A DNA stretch of 6,046 nucleotides from Candidatus Hydrothermarchaeota archaeon (GCA_015520145.1 WAQR01000271.1:1-6046), one strand, 5' to 3'. Positions 1-5,902 are shown, counted from the first letter of the stretch. Numbers and translations: made by a program. Notes: generated from the letters alone by a model not told the origin.

Positions 1-1
1 A

Positions 2-169
2 GGTTTTTGGATTCATGGCTGGAGAGGAAAACACGCCGTTACGGGCAAGTTCAAGTTCCTCACTTGCGCGATAGTCAGTGCAGACATCCCTCAAAAAATA
101 CCCCTCATATCGGTCCACATCTTCAACATCCTTTTTTCGCGTTGTGTAGTGGATTCTCTCTTTCGTTAG
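2..169 (+). pseudogene. Remnant of a DDE-type IS transposase
   Basis: Frame 2 is open from the window edge to a TAG at 167-169 (55 residues). It reads through GKHAVTGKFKFLTCAIVSAD and then IPQKIPLISV. This Lys/Phe-rich beta-strand run followed by an IPL(I/L)S strand resembles, from memory, the middle of the catalytic domain of DDE transposases of archaeal insertion sequences. The expected downstream part, including the rest of the catalytic domain, is absent: the frame stops within about 20 residues and the IS-like repeat begins at 206. I read it as a truncated, dead copy. The upstream part lies outside the window. A different frame is open from a TTG at 7 to 246, but its product is low in structure and resembles nothing I know. 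The IS family cannot be fixed from this piece. Confidence 0.45.
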
Positions 170-205
170 TCACTCATTCGGAGATGCTGGACTATACAAA
201 ATACA

Positions 206-242
206 AAAGATTTTTAAATAAGAGGGTAAATTGGACGGGCTC
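206..242 (+). repeat. Left copy of a 37-bp inverted repeat, likely IS terminal repeat
   Basis: This 37-bp stretch matches the reverse complement of 5783-5819 at 35 of 37 positions; the two differences lie near positions 222 and 228. Its inner end reads ATTGGACGGGCTC and its outer part holds TTTTTAAATA. A gapped continuation is possible: AGTTCCTGA at 245-253 pairs with TCAGAACT at 5775-5782, allowing one extra base, so the true repeat may be about 45 bp. With transposase remnants outside both copies, the GAGCCCGTCC end, which faces the gene block, is best read as the outer tip of an insertion sequence lying to the left. I see no target-site duplication. Confidence 0.75.
213..220 (+). promoter_or_regulatory. 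Consensus archaeal TATA box inside the left repeat
   Basis: TTTAAATA at 213-220 is a consensus archaeal box A, preceded by a purine-rich AAAAGA that could serve as a TFB recognition element. It points toward the aminotransferase gene and would start transcription near 240-246, giving a leader of roughly 140 bases. Because it lies inside the inverted repeat, it may be an outward-firing promoter carried by an IS end. It could equally be a chance AT-rich match; the sequence alone cannot decide. Confidence 0.35.
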
Positions 243-349
243 GTAGTTCCTGAAATTAGTTCCCAATATCATCCTTGTATGCTTGTATGGCTACACACAC
301 ACCATGGGGGGAGCACGGGAAAACTATAAAAACCTCAGTAGAGACAAAC

Positions 350-357
350 TTTAAATA
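350..357 (+). promoter_or_regulatory. Probable main TATA box of the five-gene operon
   Basis: TTTAAATA at 350-357 matches the archaeal box A consensus, with an A-rich stretch (ACAAAC) just upstream. Archaeal transcription usually starts 22-27 bases downstream of the box centre, here about 376-381. That is just before the ATG at 383, so the mRNA would be leaderless or nearly so, and the alternative ATG at 368 would lie outside it. A second AT-rich candidate, CTATAAAAA at 324-332, would start near 354 and allow a short leader. The 243-367 region otherwise holds a CTTGTATG direct duplication (274-289) and a short CA run (291-300), and no gene that I can see. Confidence 0.5.
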
Positions 358-382
358 ATAATTTGAGATGAGATGTGAGATT

Positions 383-1549
383 ATGATTTCAGACAGGGTA
401 TTAAAGGTAAAGCCCTCTGCCACACTCGAGATAACAGCCAGGGCAAAAGCGATGAAAGCCGGGGGTGTTGATATCATAGGACTTGGTGCAGGCGAGCCAG
501 ATTTCGATACGCCTGAACACATAAAAAACGCACTCTACGAAGCAGTTGAAGAGGGATTCGTCTACTACACGCCGACACGCGGGATAATAGAACTTAGAAA
601 AGCGGTTGCCAGAAAATTTCTAAATGACAACAGGATCTCATACGACCCGGAAAAAGAGATACTGATAACTCCTGGTGCAAAACATGCCCTTTACGAAGCA
701 GTACTTGCAATCACAAACCCAGGTGATGAGATACTACTCCCGGACCCCTACTGGGTATCCTACGAACCCATGATCCAGATGGCAGGCGGGGTCCCGGTTT
801 ACGTACCTACGTCAGAAAAAAAGGGATTTAGATTAGAACCTGAAAAGATAAAAGAAAAGGTCACCAGGAAGACCAAAGCGATCATCCTGAATTCGCCAAA
901 CAATCCAACTGGGGCAGTCCTTAACGGTTATGACCTGAGAGAAATCTCCGAGATCTGCATAGAAAACGATCTGATAGCAATCTCTGACGAGATATATGAG
1001 AAGATCATCTATGACGGAAAGCATATCAGCATAGCGGTTTTACCAAACATGAAAGAGCGCACGATAACCATCAATGGATTCTCGAAAGCCTATTCGATGA
1101 CAGGATGGCGGCTCGGATATGCTGCCGCTCCTGCTGATATCATAGATGGAATGAACAGGATTCAGGAACACTCTATCTCATGCCCGACCTCGTTTGTCCA
1201 AAAAGCCGGGGTTACTGCACTGACAGAATCCCAGGATTCTTTAAAAGCGATGACAAAAGAGTTTAAGAAAAGACGCAACACGCTAATGAAGATGCTAAAT
1301 GAGATAGACGGCGTGTCATGCGTCACACCAAGCGGCACATTTTATGCGTTTGCTAATTTCTCCTGCTACGAAAGAGACTCATTTAAGTTTGCAAGTTTTC
1401 TTTTAGAAGATGCGAAAGTGGCAGCCATTCCAGGCAGGGCGTTTGGAAACGAAGGTGAAGGATTCATCAGGCTCTCCTATGCAACCAGCATGGAGAATAT
1501 AAAAGAGGGGATATCGAGGATTAAAAAGGCATTAAAATCGAAAGCATAA
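383..1549 (+). CDS. Class I PLP-dependent aminotransferase (aspartate/aromatic type)
   Basis: This cytosolic fold-type I enzyme should move an amino group between an amino acid such as aspartate and 2-oxoglutarate. The family signature is complete (numbering from the ATG at 383, 388 residues): LGAGEPDFDTP near 34-44, NSPNNPTG at 170-177, SDEIYE around 201-206 with the Asp that holds the PLP ring nitrogen, FSKAYSMTGWRLGY with the Schiff-base lysine at 235, and FIRLSYA with Arg363 for the substrate carboxylate. Length is normal for the family. I prefer the ATG at 383 over the in-frame ATG at 368: GTGA lies 4 bases before 383, nothing useful precedes 368, and MISDRV fits family N-termini. It heads the operon. 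Aspartate is likely, but aromatic or alanine substrates cannot be excluded from motifs alone. Confidence 0.93.
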   Translation: MISDRVLKVKPSATLEITARAKAMKAGGVDIIGLGAGEPDFDTPEHIKNALYEAVEEGFVYYTPTRGIIELRKAVARKFLNDNRISYDPEKEILITPGAKHALYEAVLAITNPGDEILLPDPYWVSYEPMIQMAGGVPVYVPTSEKKGFRLEPEKIKEKVTRKTKAIILNSPNNPTGAVLNGYDLREISEICIENDLIAISDEIYEKIIYDGKHISIAVLPNMKERTITINGFSKAYSMTGWRLGYAAAPADIIDGMNRIQEHSISCPTSFVQKAGVTALTESQDSLKAMTKEFKKRRNTLMKMLNEIDGVSCVTPSGTFYAFANFSCYERDSFKFASFLLEDAKVAAIPGRAFGNEGEGFIRLSYATSMENIKEGISRIKKALKSKA

Positions 1550-1606
1550 GATTACTCAGCTTAGATTACTCAGATCACTTAAAGATAGTTAAGATAGTTA
1601 AGATAG
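1549..1606. repeat. Two adjacent short tandem duplications in the aminotransferase/DegT spacer
   Basis: AGATTACTCAG occurs at 1549-1559 and again at 1563-1573 (14-base period). It is followed by AAGATAGTT at 1582-1590, the same at 1591-1599, and a partial third AAGATAG at 1600-1606 (9-base period). Nearly the whole 72-bp spacer between the two genes consists of these units. The last unit runs into the GAGGT that serves as ribosome binding site for the next gene. This looks like replication slippage; a protein-binding role is possible but not shown. Confidence 0.8.
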
Positions 1607-1621
1607 AGGTCCTGTTACCCA

Positions 1622-2611
1622 ATGTATCCGCATCGAAAACCCTCAAGGAGTGCAAGAGAGGCAATGAGCGACTCTGCGCTGGTCCTCGGGACAGAGTACT
1701 GCTGTATCCCAAACCATGGCGAGACAAAAGAGGCATTGAGAGACATAAAAGATGTCACAGGACACAGGTACGCCAGGCTGGTATCAAGCGGGAATGCCGC
1801 GATACTCTCTGTTCTAAAGGCGATAAACGGCAGCATCGCCCTGCCTGACCAGGGCGGCTGGAAGGCATTTAAAGATTTCCAGGCAATGTTCGGTCAGGAT
1901 GTATTTGAAATAAAGACCGATATGGGGATTGTCGACCCGGCTGACCTTGACAGGGAGCTAAAAAGACTTGGACCAAAGGCATTTTGTGTACCTTCCTTTG
2001 CAGGTTATATCGCAGAACAGGATATCAAAGAAATATCCCGCGTCTGTAGAGAGAACGGTGTGATGCTGGTAGAAGACGCTTCTGGAGCAATCGGTGATTC
2101 ACGTCTGGCAAAAGGGAAATATTCTGACGTTATTGTATGCTCAACAGGTACACCGAAGATATTAAACCTGCTCTCAGGAGGTTTTTTCACAACCTCCCGC
2201 AGGCAGATCATGGACGATTCCATTGATATCGTAAAGACATGCAAGATGAGCCCTGCTACAGCAGCAGGACTAATAGAAGAGCTTAAAGATGCCGGAAAAT
2301 TGATTGATAGGCTGGTCGGGTACTCGGATATTTTAAAAGAGATGCTAGGTGACGTCGCTGACGTTGTACATGCTGACAGGAGGGGTATATGTACAGGATT
2401 TAGACATCCAGGTCCCATCGAACTGGCAAAACGTGCAAAAGAAAACGGTATGGTCACAGATTTTGGCAGGACGTTCCTGACGACATGTCCCAGATACGAG
2501 CGGTTTTTGGAATACGGAATTGTCGTGGAACTGAAAAAGCTCGATGTCATGGAGATAGACGAGGTCACAATCGAAGAGATAGGGAAAACACTTAAAATGT
2601 GTCAGAAATAA
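1622..2611 (+). CDS. Short DegT/DnrJ/EryC1/StrS-like PLP-dependent enzyme
   Basis: This 329-residue protein has a fold-type I PLP core. SSGNAA at 55-60 is the phosphate-cup region, VEDASGAIGD at 150-159 carries the Asp (152) expected to contact the pyridine nitrogen, and STGTPKILNLLSGG around 174-187 places the Schiff-base lysine at 179 in the position seen in DegT/StrS aminotransferases. Family members usually run to 360-400 residues and use the C-terminal domain to bind nucleotide-sugar substrates. Here that region is short and lacks a recognisable version of it, so a sugar aminotransferase role is doubtful and the substrate is unknown. GAGGT at 1606-1610 lies 11 bases before the ATG. The stop is 10 bases before dacZ, which suggests co-translation. 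It could be an aminotransferase, lyase or decarboxylase. Confidence 0.82.
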   Translation: MYPHRKPSRSAREAMSDSALVLGTEYCCIPNHGETKEALRDIKDVTGHRYARLVSSGNAAILSVLKAINGSIALPDQGGWKAFKDFQAMFGQDVFEIKTDMGIVDPADLDRELKRLGPKAFCVPSFAGYIAEQDIKEISRVCRENGVMLVEDASGAIGDSRLAKGKYSDVIVCSTGTPKILNLLSGGFFTTSRRQIMDDSIDIVKTCKMSPATAAGLIEELKDAGKLIDRLVGYSDILKEMLGDVADVVHADRRGICTGFRHPGPIELAKRAKENGMVTDFGRTFLTTCPRYERFLEYGIVVELKKLDVMEIDEVTIEEIGKTLKMCQK

Positions 2612-2621
2612 TAATTACAGT

Positions 2622-3620
2622 ATGCCAAAAGATATCGATATTTCAGGGGAGGTGATAAAAACTGCGGTCAGGTTAGCAAAGAGGATAAAAGTAAGTGCAA
2701 TACTTGTCTTAACGGAGACTGGGGAGAGTTTCGATATCCTGGCAGCACAGAATACAAAGATCCCTATCATCGGCGCGACCGCGGACGATGAAACATTTGA
2801 CCAGCTTGTAAAAAAGGCAATGATAAGCACCCTGGATATCGAGTTCCTGGATATCGAGGAGAAAAAGCGCACGAAAAGATCAAAGAGATCCAAAGCAAGA
2901 AAATTTGCCATAAAACTATTGACCCGGGATACCTCAGGTACTGCACGGATTGAAGACGCCCTGATAGTAGCGTTCCATAAAGGGATAATACGTGAAGGAG
3001 ACCTTGTAATCGCACTGGGTTCAACAATATCTGGAGAGGCCACCTCTATATCTGTTTACAAGATAGATAAAGATAGATTTGATTTTACACTGTATGACCT
3101 GATAAAATCTGCGGATATCAAACAGGAAGTATTTGAGGCGACGCTCAATATTGCCCTGGAGATTGGGAGGGAAGGCAGGGAAGGCAGGCTTATTGGAACA
3201 GCATTTCTATTAGGTGACTCCAAAAATGTCATGAAAAAATCAAAACAGCTGATTCTAAACCCTTTTGAAGGCCATATTATCGGCGAGAGGGTGATATCAG
3301 AACCGGAGATAGGAGAGACCATAAAGGAACTCGCACAGCTTGACGGTGCATTTGTTATAACAGAAGACGGAGTGATTGAAGCAGCAGGCAGGTATCTCAA
3401 CGTGGATACCAGCAAAGTCGATATCGCACGGGGGCTTGGCGCAAGGCATGCCGCAGTTGCAGCAATAACCAGTGTGACCAAAGCGATAGGTATCACGGTA
3501 TCACAGAGTGGAGGTATTGTCAGGGTATTTAGAGGTGGTAAGATATATATGACAATTGAACCCCAGCGAAAAATAACACTCAAGACAGAAAGCCTTAAAA
3601 GGACGTTTAAGAAAATTTAG
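2622..3620 (+). CDS. dacZ: Archaeal diadenylate cyclase DacZ (c-di-AMP synthase)
   Basis: The enzyme condenses two ATP into cyclic di-AMP, a second messenger tied to osmotic and potassium balance; archaeal DacZ is soluble. Residues 1-145 resemble the pyruvate kinase C-terminal alpha/beta domain, ending in EGDLVIALGSTISGEATSI. A basic linker (KKRTKRSKRSKARK, about 81-94) interrupts it. The C-terminal part is the DisA_N/DAC catalytic domain: DGAFVITEDG with the metal-binding Asp241, GLGARHAAVAAIT at 271-283 with Arg275-His276, and SQSGGIVRVFRGG at 294-306. Bacterial cyclases have RHR at the second motif; here the third residue is Ala277. No membrane segments are visible. There is no clear ribosome binding site: only 10 bases separate its ATG from the previous stop, so translation is probably coupled. 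At 332 residues it has both domains complete. Confidence 0.9.
   Translation: MPKDIDISGEVIKTAVRLAKRIKVSAILVLTETGESFDILAAQNTKIPIIGATADDETFDQLVKKAMISTLDIEFLDIEEKKRTKRSKRSKARKFAIKLLTRDTSGTARIEDALIVAFHKGIIREGDLVIALGSTISGEATSISVYKIDKDRFDFTLYDLIKSADIKQEVFEATLNIALEIGREGREGRLIGTAFLLGDSKNVMKKSKQLILNPFEGHIIGERVISEPEIGETIKELAQLDGAFVITEDGVIEAAGRYLNVDTSKVDIARGLGARHAAVAAITSVTKAIGITVSQSGGIVRVFRGGKIYMTIEPQRKITLKTESLKRTFKKI
2831..2858 (+). repeat. 15-base tandem duplication inside dacZ
   Basis: CCTGGATATCGAG occurs at 2831-2843 and again at 2846-2858, a 15-base period that stays in frame and encodes LDIEF-LDIEE just before the basic linker. Two more in-frame duplications with a 9-base period occur in the gene: around 2877-2894 (RSK-RSK) and at 3171-3188 (GAAGGCAGG twice, giving EGR-EGR). 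All keep the frame, and all seem to fall in linker or loop segments. Confidence 0.8.
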
Positions 3621-3646
3621 ACTATCTATGATATGAAAGAAGATAT

Positions 3647-3652
3647 GGAGGT
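3647..3652 (+). promoter_or_regulatory. Strong ribosome binding site that decides the MAT start
   Basis: GGAGGT lies 5 bases before the ATG at 3658. An in-frame TTG immediately before that ATG (3655) would leave only 2 bases of spacing, so ATG is the better start. This is the best Shine-Dalgarno sequence in the window. Confidence 0.8.
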
Positions 3653-3657
3653 TTTTG

Positions 3658-4863
3658 ATGGTTAGTAGGAATATCTTTATTGAGAAAGTGATAAGGACGC
3701 CGGTAGAAGAACAGAAGATCGAGCTTGTAGAGAGAAAAGGGCTCGGCCATCCAGATAGCCTTGCAGATGGAATCGCTGATTCAGTTTCACGTGAGCTATG
3801 TAAGGTGTATAAACGCAGTTTTGGAATCCCCATGCATCATAATACCGACCAGGTAGAAATAGTCGGCGGCAGGGCGAATCCGGTATTTGGAGGCGGGGAA
3901 GTGATAGACCCGATATACATCCTTCTCTCCGGCAGGGCGACAACGAGGGTAGGTAAAGAGACCATACCTGTCCATGAGATTGCAATAAATGCTGCAAGGG
4001 AGTATCTAAAAAAGACGGTTCGCAACCTTGATGCAGAAAACGATGTCGTCATTGAGTCGAAGATTGGCCAGGGTTCTACTGACCTGACAGACGTATTTAA
4101 GAGGTCTACTGACATCCCGATGGCAAATGATACCTCTTTTGGTGTAGGTCACGCCCCGTTTTCAGATGTGGAGACGCTGTGTCTTAAAACCGAAAAACTC
4201 ATGAATTCAGATGATTTCAAAAAGAAATTTCCTGAAAGTGGTGAAGATATCAAGGTTATGGGATTGAGAGAAGATGGGAATATCACCCTCACAATTGCTG
4301 ATGCCATGGTTTCCAGGTATATCCCTGATATGGACCATTATATAAGTGTGAAGGAGGAGATGGCAGGTGAAATAAAAGATCTCGCATCAAAGATCACTGA
4401 ACGAGACGTGGATATAATGATAAACACGGCAGACGACTATAAACGGGGTTCAGTGTACCTCACAGTCACAGGGACATCGGCCGAGATGGGAGATGATGGT
4501 TCTGTTGGGAGAGGCAACAGGATAAATGGCCTGATAACTCCAAGCAGATACATGTCAATGGAGGCCGCGGCTGGAAAGAATCCCATAAATCACGTGGGTA
4601 AGATATACAATCTGTTATCCACCAAGATTGCCAACAATATCGCATCGTCTGTTGACGGGGTAAAAGAGGTATATATCAGGATCTTAAGCCAGATAGGATC
4701 CCCGATTGACCATCCAAAAGCTGCAAGCGTTCAGCTCATCCTGGACGACAGCACGAGTTTTGAGGCAGTAAAACCAAAGGTAGAGAGTATTGTGGACATC
4801 CATCTGGCAGAAATTAAGGAGATAACTGAGGCTGTGATAAACGGAGAGCTTTGCAGTTTTTAA
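3658..4863 (+). CDS. mat: Archaeal S-adenosylmethionine synthetase (methionine adenosyltransferase)
   Basis: It makes S-adenosylmethionine, phosphate and diphosphate from ATP, methionine and water, supplying methyl groups for cytosolic methylation. This is the archaeal class, very divergent from bacterial MetK. Visible conserved blocks are VERKGLGHPDSLADGIAD near the N-terminus, NTDQVEIVGGRANPVFGGGE, KIGQGSTDLTDVF, ANDTSFGVGHAPFS in the middle, and the long block MGDDGSVGRGNRINGLITP continuing to SMEAAAGKNPINHVGKIYN around 277-318. The product from the ATG at 3658 is 401 residues, matching the roughly 400 typical of archaeal enzymes, and nothing appears missing. It follows dacZ by 37 bp without a clear promoter, so it is probably in the same transcript. 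Both it and its neighbour use ATP, but no direct link between the two is known to me. Confidence 0.97.
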   Translation: MVSRNIFIEKVIRTPVEEQKIELVERKGLGHPDSLADGIADSVSRELCKVYKRSFGIPMHHNTDQVEIVGGRANPVFGGGEVIDPIYILLSGRATTRVGKETIPVHEIAINAAREYLKKTVRNLDAENDVVIESKIGQGSTDLTDVFKRSTDIPMANDTSFGVGHAPFSDVETLCLKTEKLMNSDDFKKKFPESGEDIKVMGLREDGNITLTIADAMVSRYIPDMDHYISVKEEMAGEIKDLASKITERDVDIMINTADDYKRGSVYLTVTGTSAEMGDDGSVGRGNRINGLITPSRYMSMEAAAGKNPINHVGKIYNLLSTKIANNIASSVDGVKEVYIRILSQIGSPIDHPKAASVQLILDDSTSFEAVKPKVESIVDIHLAEIKEITEAVINGELCSF

Positions 4864-4933
4864 AATCCGCATTTCCATGTTTTTAGCTTTCTTGGCTTTC
4901 AGTCACATGACCTCGTTTTAAGCAGGTGGTTAA

Positions 4934-5767
4934 ATGGAGATAATCTTCCTCGGTACGGGGGGAGGTAGATGGATTACTCTAACCCAGAAGATAAAGACAG
5001 GGGGATTTAGGATACACAGTTCCAAGAAGATACATATTGACCCCGGTCCTGGAGCAATTGTCAGCCTTTCTGAAGCAGAGATATCTTCAATTGATACAGA
5101 TGTTTTGATTATTACACATTGTCACCCTGACCATTACAATGATGGCGAGATATTAATCGAGGCAATGACCTATGGTATGACCAAGAACCGCGGTGTTCTG
5201 GCATGCAGTGAGAGCGTTCTTCTTGGAAAAGACGGGATAGGGCCTGGGATTTCAAGATACCATCAGTCAAAGGCGCAGGAAATCGTTGTTTTAAAGCCCG
5301 GGGTGGGATTTAATATAGATGGGATAAAGGTAGAAACATTTACCACAAGGCATTCTGACCCTGCGGCTGTTGGACTTAAGATATTTACACCGGAAGGTGT
5401 TGTAACATATACATCAGATACAGAATATTTTGACGGGATTGCTGACCTTTATGCCGGGTCAAATATCATTATTTTCAATGTGATAAGACCACAAAACGAC
5501 AGGATCCCGTATCATTACTGTACCGATGATGTGATACGGGTTTTAAGGGAAGTCAGGCCAGGGCCAAACCTTGCAATAATGCAGCATTTTGGTATGAAGA
5601 TGCTCGGGAAGGAGGTATATGAAGCAAGGAGGGTTGAGGAAGAAACCGGTATCCGGACGATATCTGCAAGGGACGGTATGGTAGTTGATGTTAATGAGGG
5701 CATATCGATTGGAAAAGTCGGTGATAAAATTATAAGGGATGTAAAACAGAAAAGACTTGAGGTCTAG
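4934..5767 (+). CDS. MBL-fold metallo-hydrolase, substrate unknown
   Basis: This 277-residue cytosolic protein carries the full metallo-beta-lactamase-fold metal site. THCHPDHYND at 61-70 supplies His62, His64, Asp66 and His67; His140 (TTRHSD), Asp162 (YTSDTEYF) and His218 (MQHFG) complete a two-metal centre. The N-terminus MEIIFLGTGGGR and the HIDPGPGA strand are typical of the branch that includes RNase Z-like and phosphodiesterase-like enzymes. It lacks features that would let me assign tRNase Z, glyoxalase II or a DNA-processing role. AGGTGG at 4924-4929 lies 4 bases before the ATG. It follows MAT by 70 bp, where a T5 run at 4880-4884 might weaken transcription, so it may be partly separate. 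Its stop is only 15 bp before the right inverted repeat. Confidence 0.88.
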   Translation: MEIIFLGTGGGRWITLTQKIKTGGFRIHSSKKIHIDPGPGAIVSLSEAEISSIDTDVLIITHCHPDHYNDGEILIEAMTYGMTKNRGVLACSESVLLGKDGIGPGISRYHQSKAQEIVVLKPGVGFNIDGIKVETFTTRHSDPAAVGLKIFTPEGVVTYTSDTEYFDGIADLYAGSNIIIFNVIRPQNDRIPYHYCTDDVIRVLREVRPGPNLAIMQHFGMKMLGKEVYEARRVEEETGIRTISARDGMVVDVNEGISIGKVGDKIIRDVKQKRLEV

Positions 5768-5782
5768 ATATCACTCAGAACT

Positions 5783-5819
5783 GAGCCCGTCCAATTAACC
5801 CTTTTATTTAAAAATCTTT
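5783..5819 (-). repeat. Right copy of the 37-bp inverted repeat, likely IS terminal repeat
   Basis: The reverse complement of this stretch matches 206-242 at 35 of 37 bases. Here the GAGCCCGTCC tip faces the MBL gene, with the AT-rich inner part (TTTTATTTAAAAATC) and the transposase start lying to its right. That order fits the left end of an insertion sequence entering the window from the right. Just before it, CTCAG-AA-CTGAG at 5774-5785 forms a small palindrome overlapping the tip. The match may extend with gaps to 5775. Confidence 0.75.
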
Positions 5820-5829
5820 CTAATTTTTT
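5801..5829 (+). terminator. T-rich stretch, possible terminator of the operon
   Basis: Runs of T (CTTTTATTT at 5801-5809 and TTTTTT at 5824-5829) follow the MBL stop within 60 bases. Archaeal intrinsic termination mainly needs U-rich tracts on the coding strand, so this could end the operon transcript. It overlaps the IS-like repeat, so the element, rather than the original chromosome, would supply it. Confidence 0.35.
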
Positions 5830-5854
5830 CATTTGGTGTAGTATCCTGAAAATG

Positions 5855-5893
5855 CCTTACACTTTTGAATATTGAACACGTAAAGGTGTAAGG
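5855..5893 (+). promoter_or_regulatory. Hairpin in the transposase leader covering the ribosome binding site
   Basis: CCTTACAC at 5855-5862 pairs perfectly with GTGTAAGG at 5886-5893. TTT/AAA extends the stem across one bulged base, with a loop of about 16 bases. The 3' arm includes the first two bases of the GGTGA ribosome binding site (5892-5896) for the ATG at 5903. Folding would limit ribosome access, a known way for IS elements to curb transposase made from outside read-through. The pairing is seen directly; the function is inferred. Confidence 0.5.
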
Positions 5894-5902
5894 TGACAGT
5901 TT

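Noticed and set aside
7..246. Open frame of 79 codons from a TTG
   Set aside because: It overlaps the transposase-like frame, runs through the inverted repeat, has no ribosome binding site in the window and resembles no protein I know.
237..262. GGGCTCGTAGTTC resembles the 5' end of a tRNA
   Set aside because: No anticodon arm, T arm or matching 3' acceptor strand follows, and the sequence is part of the inverted repeat.
256..522. Minus-strand open frame of 88 codons
   Set aside because: It lies across the promoter region and antisense to the start of the aminotransferase gene; no ribosome binding site and no recognisable family.
1549..1606. CRISPR-like repeats
   Set aside because: Units are 9-14 bases and tandem, with no spacers of regular length.
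2005..2568. Long minus-strand open frame of 187 codons opposite the DegT-like gene
   Set aside because: Ser/Thr/Pro-rich product typical of an antisense shadow of a real gene whose catalytic motifs are clear on the + strand.
3056..3583. Minus-strand open frame of 175 codons opposite dacZ
   Set aside because: Antisense to conserved cyclase motifs, and its hydrophobic composition follows from the opposite strand.
3621..3657. Possible SAM or c-di-AMP riboswitch before MAT
   Set aside because: The 37-bp spacer is too short for any known class and shows no stem pattern beyond a plain ribosome binding site.
243..5782. Target-site duplication next to the inverted repeats
   Set aside because: Bases just inside the two repeats are not direct repeats; the only similarity (AGTTCCTGA versus TCAGAACT) is inverted and fits an extension of the repeat.
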